From: Facklamia sp964471435
GTDB lineage: Bacteria; Bacillota; Bacilli; Lactobacillales; Aerococcaceae
Length of the DNA stretch: 64,000 bases
Direction: 5' to 3'
Assembly (NCBI GenBank): GCA_964471435.1
Contig: CAYYGA010000005.1
Coordinates: 1-64,000 of the forward strand
Below the pieces are notes generated by a model. The model saw only the letters and a list, made by a program, of their open reading frames with translations. It was not told the DNA's origin and did not search any database. Shown here in pieces: positions 8,149 to 15,676 of this stretch (position 1 is the stretch's first letter; each line of letters begins with the position of its first letter). The translations under genes were made by a program, and so were the position numbers.

Positions 8149-8395
8149 GTAAACTGAAATCTGAAAAAAACACACTCATCTTTATCACCGCATTAGAATC
8201 ATCTACGCAGCTTAGAATGGCTTAATGAAAGCAACAGCTTGAATTTAGCCATTCTCTAGTAGATGAAGTCTGAAAACTCCAACCAACGGGAGGAGTTGGA
8301 GGAAGTAGAGATTGTCTTAGGACTTTAGTCCTTAGAGAATCCTATGCGTTAGCTGTAGCGGTAATAAAAGATGAGTGTGTTTCTGTAAGATTGGA
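8149..8395 (-). repeat. Dispersed long hairpin element, copy A
   Basis: One of three related, roughly 200-base imperfect palindromes in the window; this copy is inverted relative to the other two. Outer arms: 8165-8191 and 8358-8384 are near-perfect inverted repeats, containing CACACTCATC against GATGAGTGTG and ending inward in the conserved ACCGC/GCGGT. On the minus strand the interior contains an AACTCC/GGAGTT hairpin, the conserved AGACTTCATCTACTAGAG, GGCT/AGCC and GTAGATGATTCTAATGCGG. Flanks shared with copy B are CAATCTTACAGAAA and TTTCAGATTTCAGTTTA. This copy carries extra material with a second palindrome (CTTAGGACT/AGTCCTTAG, near 8317-8336). No coding potential is seen. Confidence 0.85.
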
Positions 8396-8427
8396 TACTA
8401 AACTAATCCAGTACTTATTTTATATAC

Positions 8428-9093
8428 TTATTTAAAACTATCTGTTTCAATAATCGTGGCTGTTTCAGGTATAGCATCCACTAACTGCTTATCATGGGTA
8501 ATAATTAAAATCATCATATCTTGCCGGGCCAAGTCCGTCAAAATCTCAGCAATATTTTGAACGGCCAGTGAATCCAAAGCCGACGTCGGTTCATCAAAAC
8601 ATAGGAGGGAGGGATTTAAAATCATAGCTCGGGCAATAGCTACCCTTTGCTTTTGGCCACCGGACAATTGAGAAGGATAAAAGTCAGTCTTATCATCTAA
8701 TCCCAGCTGTCTCAATAAGTCTTCGGCAGCTTTTTTTAACTCTGCTTCAGGAGCTAAGTGAATCGATAAAGGCGCCAGCATTATGTTATCAAGAACCGTC
8801 AAATTGGGAAAAAGCTGATAATCCTGGAAAACCAGCCCGATCCGTTGTTGGTATCTCCGCCGCTCCTCACTATCACCGTATACTCCCTCTTTAATGAGAT
8901 AACGGTCTTCAATTACGATGGTGCCCGCATCAGCTGTTTCTAAATCATTAATAATACGTAAAAAGGTAGTTTTCCCTGATCCGGAAGCACCCAGGATAAC
9001 TGTCATATCGCCCTTTTCCATTGTCAGATTAAAGTCTTTCAAAATAATATTATCCCCAAAGCTTTTAGTTAATCCTGTTACTGTAAAAGTCAT
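8428..9093 (-). CDS. Polar amino-acid ABC transporter, ATP-binding subunit
   Basis: A 221-residue ATPase of the PAAT importer family that powers uptake through the adjacent permease. Walker A GASGSGKT is at residues 35-42, the Q-loop glutamine at Q90 in FQDYQLFP, the signature LSGGQ at 143-147, Walker B and D-loop FDEPTSALD at 166-174, and the switch His in ITHD near 200. Like other members of this family it lacks a C-terminal regulatory domain. It is last in a three-gene unit (binding protein, permease, ATPase) preceded by a T-box, the same order as the Bacillus yqiXYZ/artPQM and hisXYZ types. Substrate is discussed under the binding protein. Confidence 0.95.
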   Translation of the reverse strand: MTFTVTGLTKSFGDNIILKDFNLTMEKGDMTVILGASGSGKTTFLRIINDLETADAGTIVIEDRYLIKEGVYGDSEERRRYQQRIGLVFQDYQLFPNLTVLDNIMLAPLSIHLAPEAELKKAAEDLLRQLGLDDKTDFYPSQLSGGQKQRVAIARAMILNPSLLCFDEPTSALDSLAVQNIAEILTDLARQDMMILIITHDKQLVDAIPETATIIETDSFK

Positions 9094-9107
9094 CGAAGCC
9101 CTCCTGT

Positions 9108-9743
9108 CTAATAAGCATTCACTTTTTGTTCAATTTTTCTTAAGACCCAAGTAGTTATACCGGTAAATACCAGATAGATGATTCCAACATACACAAAGGG
9201 TAAAAGACTGGCTGATTGGTTGGATAAGGTACGGCCTACTTTAAGCATTTCTTCTAATCCCAACACATAGATTAAGGAAGTATCCTTAATGAGGGAGATG
9301 ACTTCATTTCCCACTGAAGGTAAAACGATCCGCCAGACTTGTGGAAAAATGACTTTACGCAGTCCAGTCCAATAAGGAATTGACAAGACTTGAAGTGCTT
9401 CATATTGAGCTTTTGGAATAGCGTTTAACCCTCCACGGAATATTTCTGCAAAATAAGCTGCATAATTTAAAACGATTGTGAGTAAGGCCGCATTAAAACG
9501 GTCTAATACAATTCCGACAAATGGTAAGCCAAAAAAGACAAACATCATTTGTAACAGTAAAGGGGTCCCTCTAAATAAAGTAATATAAGCTTGTACGATA
9601 GCTTTAATGAAGGGCGGCGAGTGTCTTTCCACCATGGCAAAGAGCAGTCCCATCGGAATGCTCATAATTAAGGTCAAGAAGAAAAACACTAAGGTTGTTT
9701 GAAATCCGCGCATCAAGGCTTGTATCATTGTCATAAAGTCCAT
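9108..9743 (-). CDS. Polar amino-acid ABC transporter, permease subunit
   Basis: A 211-residue inner-membrane permease of the HisM/GlnP type with about five hydrophobic helices. The EAA loop, which contacts the ATPase, reads YEALQVLSIPYWTGLRKVIFPQ split over about residues 113-135. A single permease gene is present, so it would act as a homodimer. It is separated by 14 bases from the ATPase gene and about 29 from the binding-protein gene, in one operon. The N-terminal region has the FRGTPLLLQM motif typical of the family. Confidence 0.95.
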   Translation of the reverse strand: MDFMTMIQALMRGFQTTLVFFFLTLIMSIPMGLLFAMVERHSPPFIKAIVQAYITLFRGTPLLLQMMFVFFGLPFVGIVLDRFNAALLTIVLNYAAYFAEIFRGGLNAIPKAQYEALQVLSIPYWTGLRKVIFPQVWRIVLPSVGNEVISLIKDTSLIYVLGLEEMLKVGRTLSNQSASLLPFVYVGIIYLVFTGITTWVLRKIEQKVNAY

Positions 9744-9772
9744 TTTTCATTCCACATTTCTTTTATATACTA

Positions 9773-10660
9773 TTATTCAGCTGAGTCGTCTTCCGCTTCT
9801 TCAGTTGTTTCTTCATCTGCTGCCTCTTCTGTTGAGTCTGCAGCTGCATCTTCCGAACCTTCTTCAGGCAGATCGATTCCAGCAAACCATTTTCCTTGAA
9901 TTTCTGCAAAAGTACCGTCTTCGATGACCTCGGCTAAGACTTCATTAAAATCATTGACAAAAGCTTCATCGGACTGGCGGAAACCTACCGCATAATCTTC
10001 TGTTCCAAAGTTTTCTTCTAAAACACGATATTGATCTGCGTCCCCGCGTTGTTCTAAGAAGTAAAGTGCCATCAGCTCATCAACTACAATCGCTTCGACA
10101 CGGCCATTATCTAAATCAGCAAATACTTCAACAAAGGTCGGGTAAGTAACAGGTACGCCGCCGTCAATTGAACTTGCAAAGTCTTCTTCTTTCATGATCG
10201 CTTCCAGTGAAGCTGACTGCTCCTGGGTAGCAATAATCTTTCCGGCTAAATCAGCTTTAGTTTCCACTTCGGATTCATCTTTTACAATGATAACTTGACG
10301 GTTTTGAACATAAGGACTGGAAAATAAAACAACTTCCTCACGTTCCGGTGTGACAGAATAACCATTCCAAATGGCATCGATTTGTCCGGAGTTTAATTCA
10401 GTTTCTTTCATTGCCCAATCAATCGGCTGGAACTCATACTCGACTTCCATACGTCCGAATACTTCGGCTGCTACATCTAAATCAAATCCAACGTTTTCAC
10501 CTTCCGGATTTGTAAAACCAAAAGGAGCAAAAGTATTGTCGAAACCGATGGTTAATTCTTCTTCCCGGTCAATTTCCTGAGCAAAGGCGCTGGTTGCCGG
10601 TGCTATTACTAAACCTAAAACAGTAGAAGCAGCTAATAATAAGGTAGTCATTTTTTTCAT
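9773..10660 (-). CDS. Amino-acid ABC transporter substrate-binding protein, non-lipoprotein, acidic tail
   Basis: Captures an amino acid outside the membrane and hands it to the permease. The 295-residue precursor has a signal peptide (about residues 1-27) ending in AFA-Q, a signal peptidase I site. There is no cysteine lipobox, although Gram-positive binding proteins of this class are normally lipoproteins. The mature part is a type-3 periplasmic-binding fold (LTIGFDNTFAPFGF near 36-49, VGFDLDVAAEV near 57-67). A tail of about 30 residues (266-295), almost only E, D, A, S and T, follows the domain and could interact with the cell surface. Substrate: the T-box and the His-rich mini-ORF upstream suggest histidine; arginine or another polar amino acid remains possible. 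Confidence 0.9.
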   Translation of the reverse strand: MKKMTTLLLAASTVLGLVIAPATSAFAQEIDREEELTIGFDNTFAPFGFTNPEGENVGFDLDVAAEVFGRMEVEYEFQPIDWAMKETELNSGQIDAIWNGYSVTPEREEVVLFSSPYVQNRQVIIVKDESEVETKADLAGKIIATQEQSASLEAIMKEEDFASSIDGGVPVTYPTFVEVFADLDNGRVEAIVVDELMALYFLEQRGDADQYRVLEENFGTEDYAVGFRQSDEAFVNDFNEVLAEVIEDGTFAEIQGKWFAGIDLPEEGSEDAAADSTEEAADEETTEEAEDDSAE

Positions 10661-10710
10661 AATTAATTCTCCTCAAATTCGTTTTTTTAGTTGTTTGGAT
10701 AGTAAAGTGT

Positions 10711-10836
10711 TTAATTATTTTCTCTTGTCAGCAGGAAATGATGAAGGTGAGTAAATTGAGAGCAGTGATGATGAGTCAACTCACCTTTATTAACTATGTT
10801 GATTGAATGTCGGGCTTCTTTTTTACTTTTTGTCAT
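10711..10836 (-). CDS. 41-residue histidine-rich mini-ORF between T-box and ABC transporter
   Basis: I find a short reading frame of 41 codons plus TAA, starting with ATG at 10836 behind a strong AGGAGG ribosome binding site (spacing about 4-5 bases). The product starts MTKSKKEARH and has seven histidines (positions 10, 22, 23, 24, 30, 32, 33); six fall in the 12-residue stretch 22-33, with HHH at 22-24, and C25 follows them. It lies after the T-box terminator (10859-10897) and 50 bases before the transporter's binding-protein gene, in the same direction. Two readings are possible: a leader peptide sensing histidyl-tRNA supply, like his-operon attenuators, or a small metal-binding protein. 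No terminator follows it, which argues against classical attenuation. It is not a family I recognise. Confidence 0.6.
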   Translation of the reverse strand: MTKSKKEARHSINIVNKGELTHHHCSQFTHLHHFLLTRENN

Positions 10837-10858
10837 CTTTTCCTCCTTTTAGAACCAT

Positions 10859-11105
10859 AAAAAAAACGTCCTTCAGCCCGTTGGGGCTAAAGGACGTATA
10901 CAACGTGGTTCCACCTTTTTTTGTAATATCCTCACGGAGACTACCTCAGAAAGTATTATAAATAAGATTAATACTTTTGCGATAACGAGCATACCGTAAT
11001 ACCACTTCACTATCCGGCTGTGTTTTCATAGGAGGTTCAGCTTTGCTTTCCAGCTGCCGCAAATTCTCTTTCAGAACCTGACCTATTACTTTGTCCATCA
11101 AGTAA
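10859..11105 (-). promoter_or_regulatory. T-box riboswitch of the amino-acid ABC operon (specifier CAC/His or ACA/Thr)
   Basis: Minus strand: T-box bulge AGGTGGAACCACG at 10904-10916, terminator hairpin ACGTCCTTTAGCC...GGCTGAAGGACGT ending in a T run at 10859-10866, and Stem I from about 11100. The specifier loop lies between helix ATAGG/CCTAT and a lower GG/CC helix. Its 5' side has AAAGTA and its 3' side reads GAA-AACACA-GCC (11018-11027). Anchored on the lower helix, with one purine after the codon, the specifier is CAC (His, 11020-11022). Anchored on GAA, it is ACA (Thr). The His-rich ORF downstream favours His. Confidence 0.9.
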
Positions 11106-11135
11106 ATGTGAAGGATATTTTTATTTGTTAAGAGT

Positions 11136-11164
11136 ATAATAAGATAATTTTTACTTTAAGTCAA
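11136..11164 (-). promoter_or_regulatory. Predicted promoter of the T-box-ABC operon
   Basis: Minus strand: TTGACT (11159-11164), 17-base spacer, TATTAT (11136-11141), pointing into the T-box leader. Confidence 0.65.
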
Positions 11165-11185
11165 GTTTTTTAATCTATTTTTAAT

Positions 11186-11890
11186 TTAATTTTCAAGTGC
11201 CGCGATAAAGCTCATGACCAGCTGGGCAGAATTAGCAGCAGCCAGTATGATAAACTCATCAAAAGTGATGGCTGCTTCTGAATCAGCAGCGTCTGATATA
11301 GACCGAATAATTAAGCAAGGAACTTCTAATACATAAGCTGCCTGAGCAATAGCTGCGGATTCCATTTCCACCGCTCGTACTGTCGGGAAATCCCGGCGGA
11401 TATTTTTAACATGAGCCGCATCATTCACAAACTGATCCCCGCTGGCAATTTGTCCTAAGACAGGTTCAATTCCCAGCAGACGACAAACTTTTTTAGCTAA
11501 AGTAATAGCTTCTAAATGAGGGAAGTATTCTTCAGGCATTCCTGCCATCTGGCCTTTCTTATAACCAAAACCAGTCACATCCACATCATGATGCACAATC
11601 GAACGAGCGATTACTATATCGCCCACTTTTAAGCCCGGGTCCGCTGCTCCCGCTGAACCGGTATTGATGACAAAGTCTACTTCAAAATGGTGGACTAAAA
11701 GAGCCACACTCAAAGCAGCATTTACTTTACCAATCCCAGATTCAACCAGCACAACTTTTTGACTGCCTAATCTTCCTTGGTAAAAAGTAAACTGCGCAAT
11801 ATCGAATGACTCTAAATCTACCAAATTTTCTTTTATGATTCGTATTTCTTCTTTCATTGCACCAATAAGTCCAATTTTATTAAATTTCAT
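11186..11890 (-). CDS. mtnN: 5'-methylthioadenosine/S-adenosylhomocysteine nucleosidase
   Basis: Cleaves methylthioadenosine and S-adenosylhomocysteine to adenine plus the thio-ribose, recycling SAM by-products and, where luxS exists, feeding AI-2 synthesis. The 234-residue protein starts after its ribosome binding site with KIGLIGAMKEE, has GIGKVNAA near 64-71 and NTGSAGAADP near 86-95, and carries the nucleoside-binding VEMESAAIAQ near 184-193 and the catalytic Asp in RSISDAAD near 207-214. It follows the unknown membrane gene (10 bases) and nudF in one direction, a gene order (nudF - small unknown - mtnN) found in several Lactobacillales. Confidence 0.96.
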   Translation of the reverse strand: MKFNKIGLIGAMKEEIRIIKENLVDLESFDIAQFTFYQGRLGSQKVVLVESGIGKVNAALSVALLVHHFEVDFVINTGSAGAADPGLKVGDIVIARSIVHHDVDVTGFGYKKGQMAGMPEEYFPHLEAITLAKKVCRLLGIEPVLGQIASGDQFVNDAAHVKNIRRDFPTVRAVEMESAAIAQAAYVLEVPCLIIRSISDAADSEAAITFDEFIILAAANSAQLVMSFIAALEN

Positions 11891-11899
11891 AAGTTCCTC

Positions 11900-12397
11900 C
11901 TAAGCTAGAAAAGCAATTAAAAGCACCATGATCAGCAAAACTCCCACAATCAAAATACCATTGTTTAAAAAGCGGTCTATTTTAGCATTATATTTAGCTC
12001 TTTGGCCTACTGTTTGATCCGCAGAAGTTTGTTGGTCAATTACATCCTGACGTCTTAAGACACTATTTTCTTCATTTCCGAAAGCTTCATCCTTTTGACT
12101 AGACTCATCAAAGCTTCTATCTCCTGCCGCTGCCCTTTGGAAAAATTCTGCTTCAGATGAAGAAAGATGATGGTTCCAGTCATTGGAGTCAGAACTGGAG
12201 GATGGATAGGTCTGATCCTCTTGATTCCTTAGATTTTCCTGATAATCCTTTCCATACCCTCCCTCTTCTTCCGATGGACTGGACTGTGGATATGCAGTGT
12301 GACTTTTTGGAAAATCATCAGACAGATTATCTCTAGAAGGAGCTGCTGTTTTTTTATATTCTGCTTGTTTTTTCCTGGATGGAAATAATTTACTCAT
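11900..12397 (-). CDS. Hypothetical C-terminally membrane-anchored protein
   Basis: I do not recognise a family. I use the ATG at 12397 (165 residues), since AGGAGG lies 8 bases before it; an upstream in-frame ATG at 12418 would put the binding site inside the gene. The product begins MSKLFPSRKKQ, continues with a long polar, Ser/Glu/Asp/Gln-rich and probably disordered stretch, and ends in one hydrophobic helix (about the last 20 residues, with GILIVGVLLIM). This suggests a tail-anchored cytoplasmic protein. It sits between nudF and mtnN with gaps of about 30 and 10 bases, so it belongs to that transcription unit. Confidence 0.8.
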   Translation of the reverse strand: MSKLFPSRKKQAEYKKTAAPSRDNLSDDFPKSHTAYPQSSPSEEEGGYGKDYQENLRNQEDQTYPSSSSDSNDWNHHLSSSEAEFFQRAAAGDRSFDESSQKDEAFGNEENSVLRRQDVIDQQTSADQTVGQRAKYNAKIDRFLNNGILIVGVLLIMVLLIAFLA

Positions 12398-12427
12398 AAC
12401 TAAGCCTCCTAACCACATTTTTTAATT

Positions 12428-13000
12428 TTATAAGTTTACCCAATAATTTAAAGCAAATAAAGTCTTTAAATCGATAATTTCGTTATTTTTTAACATTGAC
12501 TGTATTTCCTGGCGGTTGAACCAGTGACATGTAATCTCTTCATCCTCATCAGGGCTCAAAGGGTTATCCGCTTTAGCCAAGCCTTTGGCATAATATAAAG
12601 TGATTTCTTCATCCAAATATCCCGGAGTCACATAAAAGCTGGCGATTTCCTGCCAATAGTCTGCCTGGTAAGAAGTTTCTTCTTCAAATTCTCTTTTTGC
12701 CGAGGTGAGCGGTTCTTCCAACTGCCCGTTTACAATATCAATAATTCCAGCAGGTACTTCATAGATTTCTTTAGCAATGGCCGGTCGATACTGGCGGACA
12801 AGAACGACCTCCTCTTGGTCATTTTCAGCTAATACCGCCACTGCAGGCAGATGATGAATTAGTTCTCTTTCAACAACCGTACCGTTGGGCTGCTCAATCT
12901 CATTTACATATAACTGAAGAATAGCACCATTATAAACCCGCTTTTTAGAACGGGTCAAATTATTTTCGATAAAAGGAATCCCCTCTGGATTTTTTTGCAT
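12428..13000 (-). CDS. nudF: ADP-ribose pyrophosphatase, NUDIX family
   Basis: Hydrolyses ADP-ribose (and related nucleoside diphosphate compounds) to AMP and ribose 5-phosphate. The 190-residue protein contains a NUDIX box at about residues 92-113: G92, an E in QLEEP, and REFEEETSY, where the last Gly of the consensus EExG is Ser. Preceding VRQYRPA and EVPAG are typical of the ADP-ribose branch. It heads the nudF - unknown - mtnN unit and is divergent from xpaC. Confidence 0.92.
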   Translation of the reverse strand: MQKNPEGIPFIENNLTRSKKRVYNGAILQLYVNEIEQPNGTVVERELIHHLPAVAVLAENDQEEVVLVRQYRPAIAKEIYEVPAGIIDIVNGQLEEPLTSAKREFEEETSYQADYWQEIASFYVTPGYLDEEITLYYAKGLAKADNPLSPDEDEEITCHWFNRQEIQSMLKNNEIIDLKTLFALNYWVNL

Positions 13001-13149
13001 TCAACTCACTCCTTAATAGTAAAAGTGTACCGGCTATTATAGCAGCTTACAAGTTAAACTCTTCTTTTTTTATATCTAGGCCTCTGGACTGATAAGTGGA
13101 GTGTTTATCTGTGTTAATCTTATAGTGTAAAGAAAAGGAGGATAATAGT

Positions 13150-14286
13150 ATGTTATCACAAGTTCTTGCTCTACCTTATATTATAATTATAGGTATACTT
13201 TTAATCTATTTTTTATACCTATTACATCAATATACATTTAGTAAAGATTCAAAGGCATCAATTCTTACTAGTAAAATCTTAAGCCCTCTAGTTATCATTG
13301 CCGGTATGGTTATATTGGCTCACTTCCTTTTAGGTTTAGGAATCTCGCTGCATGTGATTGTTTCAGGAGCTGTTCCGGTGATTGTCGGAGCTAGTTTACT
13401 ATCACTGATTTTCCATTTTCTAATCCGGAAATTTAACAGCCACTGGCTGTCTTGGCTCAACACTTTCTATTATGTAGGCATCGCTTTTGTCATTATAATT
13501 GCGACTGCTTACACCGTGTCAGTTTTACAATCAGGTCAAACTTCCTTCCTGGTTATTTTTACCGCCTCGGTTTTAATGTCGATTTTAGTTTCAATAGGAG
13601 GGGTGTTGGTGACTGCTTTAGCTTTATTGTTTTCATTTACGAATAAGTCTCAAAGAAATAAATCTCATTCAGCTTTCAGCTCTAAAAGAACGAAACCGGA
13701 TATGATGAGTCATTACCGGGATGCTGGTTTATCACCGCAGGAAATTGAAAACTTTCGTTCTCAGATGGCCCAGACAGTGGAGCAAATCAAACGAATAGAA
13801 GTAAACTTTCAAGCAGCTGCCAAGCTACGCGCTATTGAAGTGCGCTATAATGTCGTTAAAGTGTCACAAAATTATTTTCGCGATATCGTAGAAGAACCGA
13901 ATCGTCAGCTGCAGGCCTCTACTTTCTTAATCAGTTTACTGCCTCAATTAGATGATTTATTGATTAAATATAACGAAATCAATTCACATGTTGCTAAAAA
14001 TAAACAAACTTACTTAATTTTGGAAAGAAGTGCTCAAAGTATTGAGCTGCTGAGTCAAAAAATTGTAGATAATTATATTGATTTCCATGCCTCAACTTAC
14101 CAGGATTTAGAAGACGGAATTAAACTTGCGGACCGAACATTGAAACGTCATCAAAATAGTAAAGATTCCACTGCTGATCTTTCCGAAGATTGGATGAATG
14201 ATAAAAAGTATCAAGACCTGGAAGGAATTTTTGATGAAAACTTTTTTGATGATATCGAAGATGAGATAAACAAGCAGAATAATTAA
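13150..14286 (+). CDS. xpaC: XpaC-family membrane protein (partner of TelA)
   Basis: Family named for 5-bromo-4-chloroindolyl phosphate hydrolysis in Bacillus; its real function is unknown. The first 160 residues hold about five hydrophobic helices, followed by a Ser/Lys linker and a helical, cytoplasmic XpaC domain (about residues 180-340) starting with MSHYRDAGLS. The last 30 residues are acidic. Total length is 378, longer than the 200-residue Bacillus XpaC because of the added membrane region. AAAGGAGG precedes the ATG. It is followed 17 bases later by telA. XpaC and TelA genes are paired in many Firmicutes, which points to joint action at the membrane, possibly in envelope stress or toxic-compound tolerance. 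Confidence 0.85.
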   Translation: MLSQVLALPYIIIIGILLIYFLYLLHQYTFSKDSKASILTSKILSPLVIIAGMVILAHFLLGLGISLHVIVSGAVPVIVGASLLSLIFHFLIRKFNSHWLSWLNTFYYVGIAFVIIIATAYTVSVLQSGQTSFLVIFTASVLMSILVSIGGVLVTALALLFSFTNKSQRNKSHSAFSSKRTKPDMMSHYRDAGLSPQEIENFRSQMAQTVEQIKRIEVNFQAAAKLRAIEVRYNVVKVSQNYFRDIVEEPNRQLQASTFLISLLPQLDDLLIKYNEINSHVAKNKQTYLILERSAQSIELLSQKIVDNYIDFHASTYQDLEDGIKLADRTLKRHQNSKDSTADLSEDWMNDKKYQDLEGIFDENFFDDIEDEINKQNN

Positions 14287-14302
14287 CATAAAGGAGAAAA
14301 TT

Positions 14303-15595
14303 ATGGCTGAAGAAAAAGATGAGTTATTTGATCAAATTATGTCTGCCGATACTAAGTCGGACGAAATTGATGACCTCTTAAGTAACCCTTTTGACCTGGA
14401 ATCAAAATCTGAAAAAGAAAATGTGCAGCAATTCCAAAGCGAGCTGGCTGATGCTGCTATACTTGCTAAAAGAAAACTAGCCACTGAAAAAATTATCGAC
14501 CGCCTGCCTGAGCATCGCCAACTACAAGCGAAAAAACTGGCCAGCCAAATTGATGAGAAAAATTTAAGTGGTGTGATTTCATATGGAGCAAAAGCACAAA
14601 AGAAATTAAGTGAATTTTCACATACCATGCTGCACAGTGTTGAACTGAAGGATACAGGAGAAGTGGGCGATGTTTTAGCTGAAATGATGACCACTTTGAA
14701 AGAGTCGGATCCTAAAGAATTAACTGCCAGCCCGAATCTCTTTCAAAAGCTTTTTGGTAAAGTGAAACATTCAATTGCGGATACGCAAATGAAGTATCAA
14801 AAAATAGGCAATCAACTGGATAAAGTAGTAATTCGCTTAGAGCGGGAGAAAAATGAACTTCTTAATGATAATATGATGCTTGAACAACTTTATGAAAAAA
14901 ATAAAGACTACTTTGAAGCCTTAAATATTTATATTGCAGCTGGTGAATTGAAAATTGATGAGATGCAGGAAAAAATTATACCAGCAGCCATTGAAAAAGC
15001 TAAAGAATCTAATAGCCAAATGGATATTCAAGAAGTGCACGATTTGAATCAATTTTTAGATCGATTGGATAAACGTACCCATGACTTACGCTTAACGCGT
15101 CAAATGACCATCCAGCAGGCTCCTCAAATTCGAATGATTCAAAATACTAATCAATCTCTGGCTGAAAAGATACAAGTCTCAATTCATACTTCTATTCCTT
15201 TGTGGGAAAATCAAATTACGATTGCTTTAGCTTTATTAAGGCAGCAAGATGCGGTCGCCTCTCAACGGATTGTCTCAGAAACAACCAATGATTTATTAAA
15301 AAATAATTCGCAAATGTTAAAACAATCTGCTATCGATACTGCTCGTGAAACTGAGCGTGGAGTGATAGACTTAGATACTTTACAAAAAACTCAAAGTGAC
15401 TTAATCGAAACAATTGAAACGACTTTACAAATCCAAGCTGAAGGCCGCAAGCAACGTCAAGCTGCCCAACTTGAGCTGCAATCAATGGAAGATCAACTGC
15501 GCGATCGATTATTAGCTATTTCTGATGAACAAAAAAGACAGCAGTTGAATTCCGATTCCAGCACTCAATCCGGTTCCGATGAATTTGATTTATAA
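14303..15595 (+). CDS. telA: TelA-family toxic anion resistance protein
   Basis: A 430-residue soluble, mostly alpha-helical protein of the TelA family (linked to tellurite, nisin and other cell-envelope-drug tolerance, mechanism unresolved). The N-terminal 50 residues are acidic; the rest is charged coiled-coil helix containing the conserved core segments near residues 200-330 (for example DLNQFLDRLDKR and TNQSLAEKIQ). The AAAGGAG site is 8 bases before the ATG. Co-transcribed with xpaC and closed by a bidirectional terminator. Confidence 0.92.
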   Translation: MAEEKDELFDQIMSADTKSDEIDDLLSNPFDLESKSEKENVQQFQSELADAAILAKRKLATEKIIDRLPEHRQLQAKKLASQIDEKNLSGVISYGAKAQKKLSEFSHTMLHSVELKDTGEVGDVLAEMMTTLKESDPKELTASPNLFQKLFGKVKHSIADTQMKYQKIGNQLDKVVIRLEREKNELLNDNMMLEQLYEKNKDYFEALNIYIAAGELKIDEMQEKIIPAAIEKAKESNSQMDIQEVHDLNQFLDRLDKRTHDLRLTRQMTIQQAPQIRMIQNTNQSLAEKIQVSIHTSIPLWENQITIALALLRQQDAVASQRIVSETTNDLLKNNSQMLKQSAIDTARETERGVIDLDTLQKTQSDLIETIETTLQIQAEGRKQRQAAQLELQSMEDQLRDRLLAISDEQKRQQLNSDSSTQSGSDEFDL

Positions 15596-15601
15596 GAGAA
15601 T

Positions 15602-15636
15602 AAAAAAAGAGCCTCCCTAGCAGAGGCTCTTTTTTT
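15602..15636. terminator. Bidirectional terminator between telA and the FMN_bind gene
   Basis: AGAGCCTC (15608-15615) pairs with GAGGCTCT (15623-15630). A runs precede and T runs follow, so it can end both convergent transcripts. Confidence 0.92.
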
Positions 15637-15676
15637 GTGTTTTGGTGTTGATGTTTAGTATAGATTGATTAAATCT

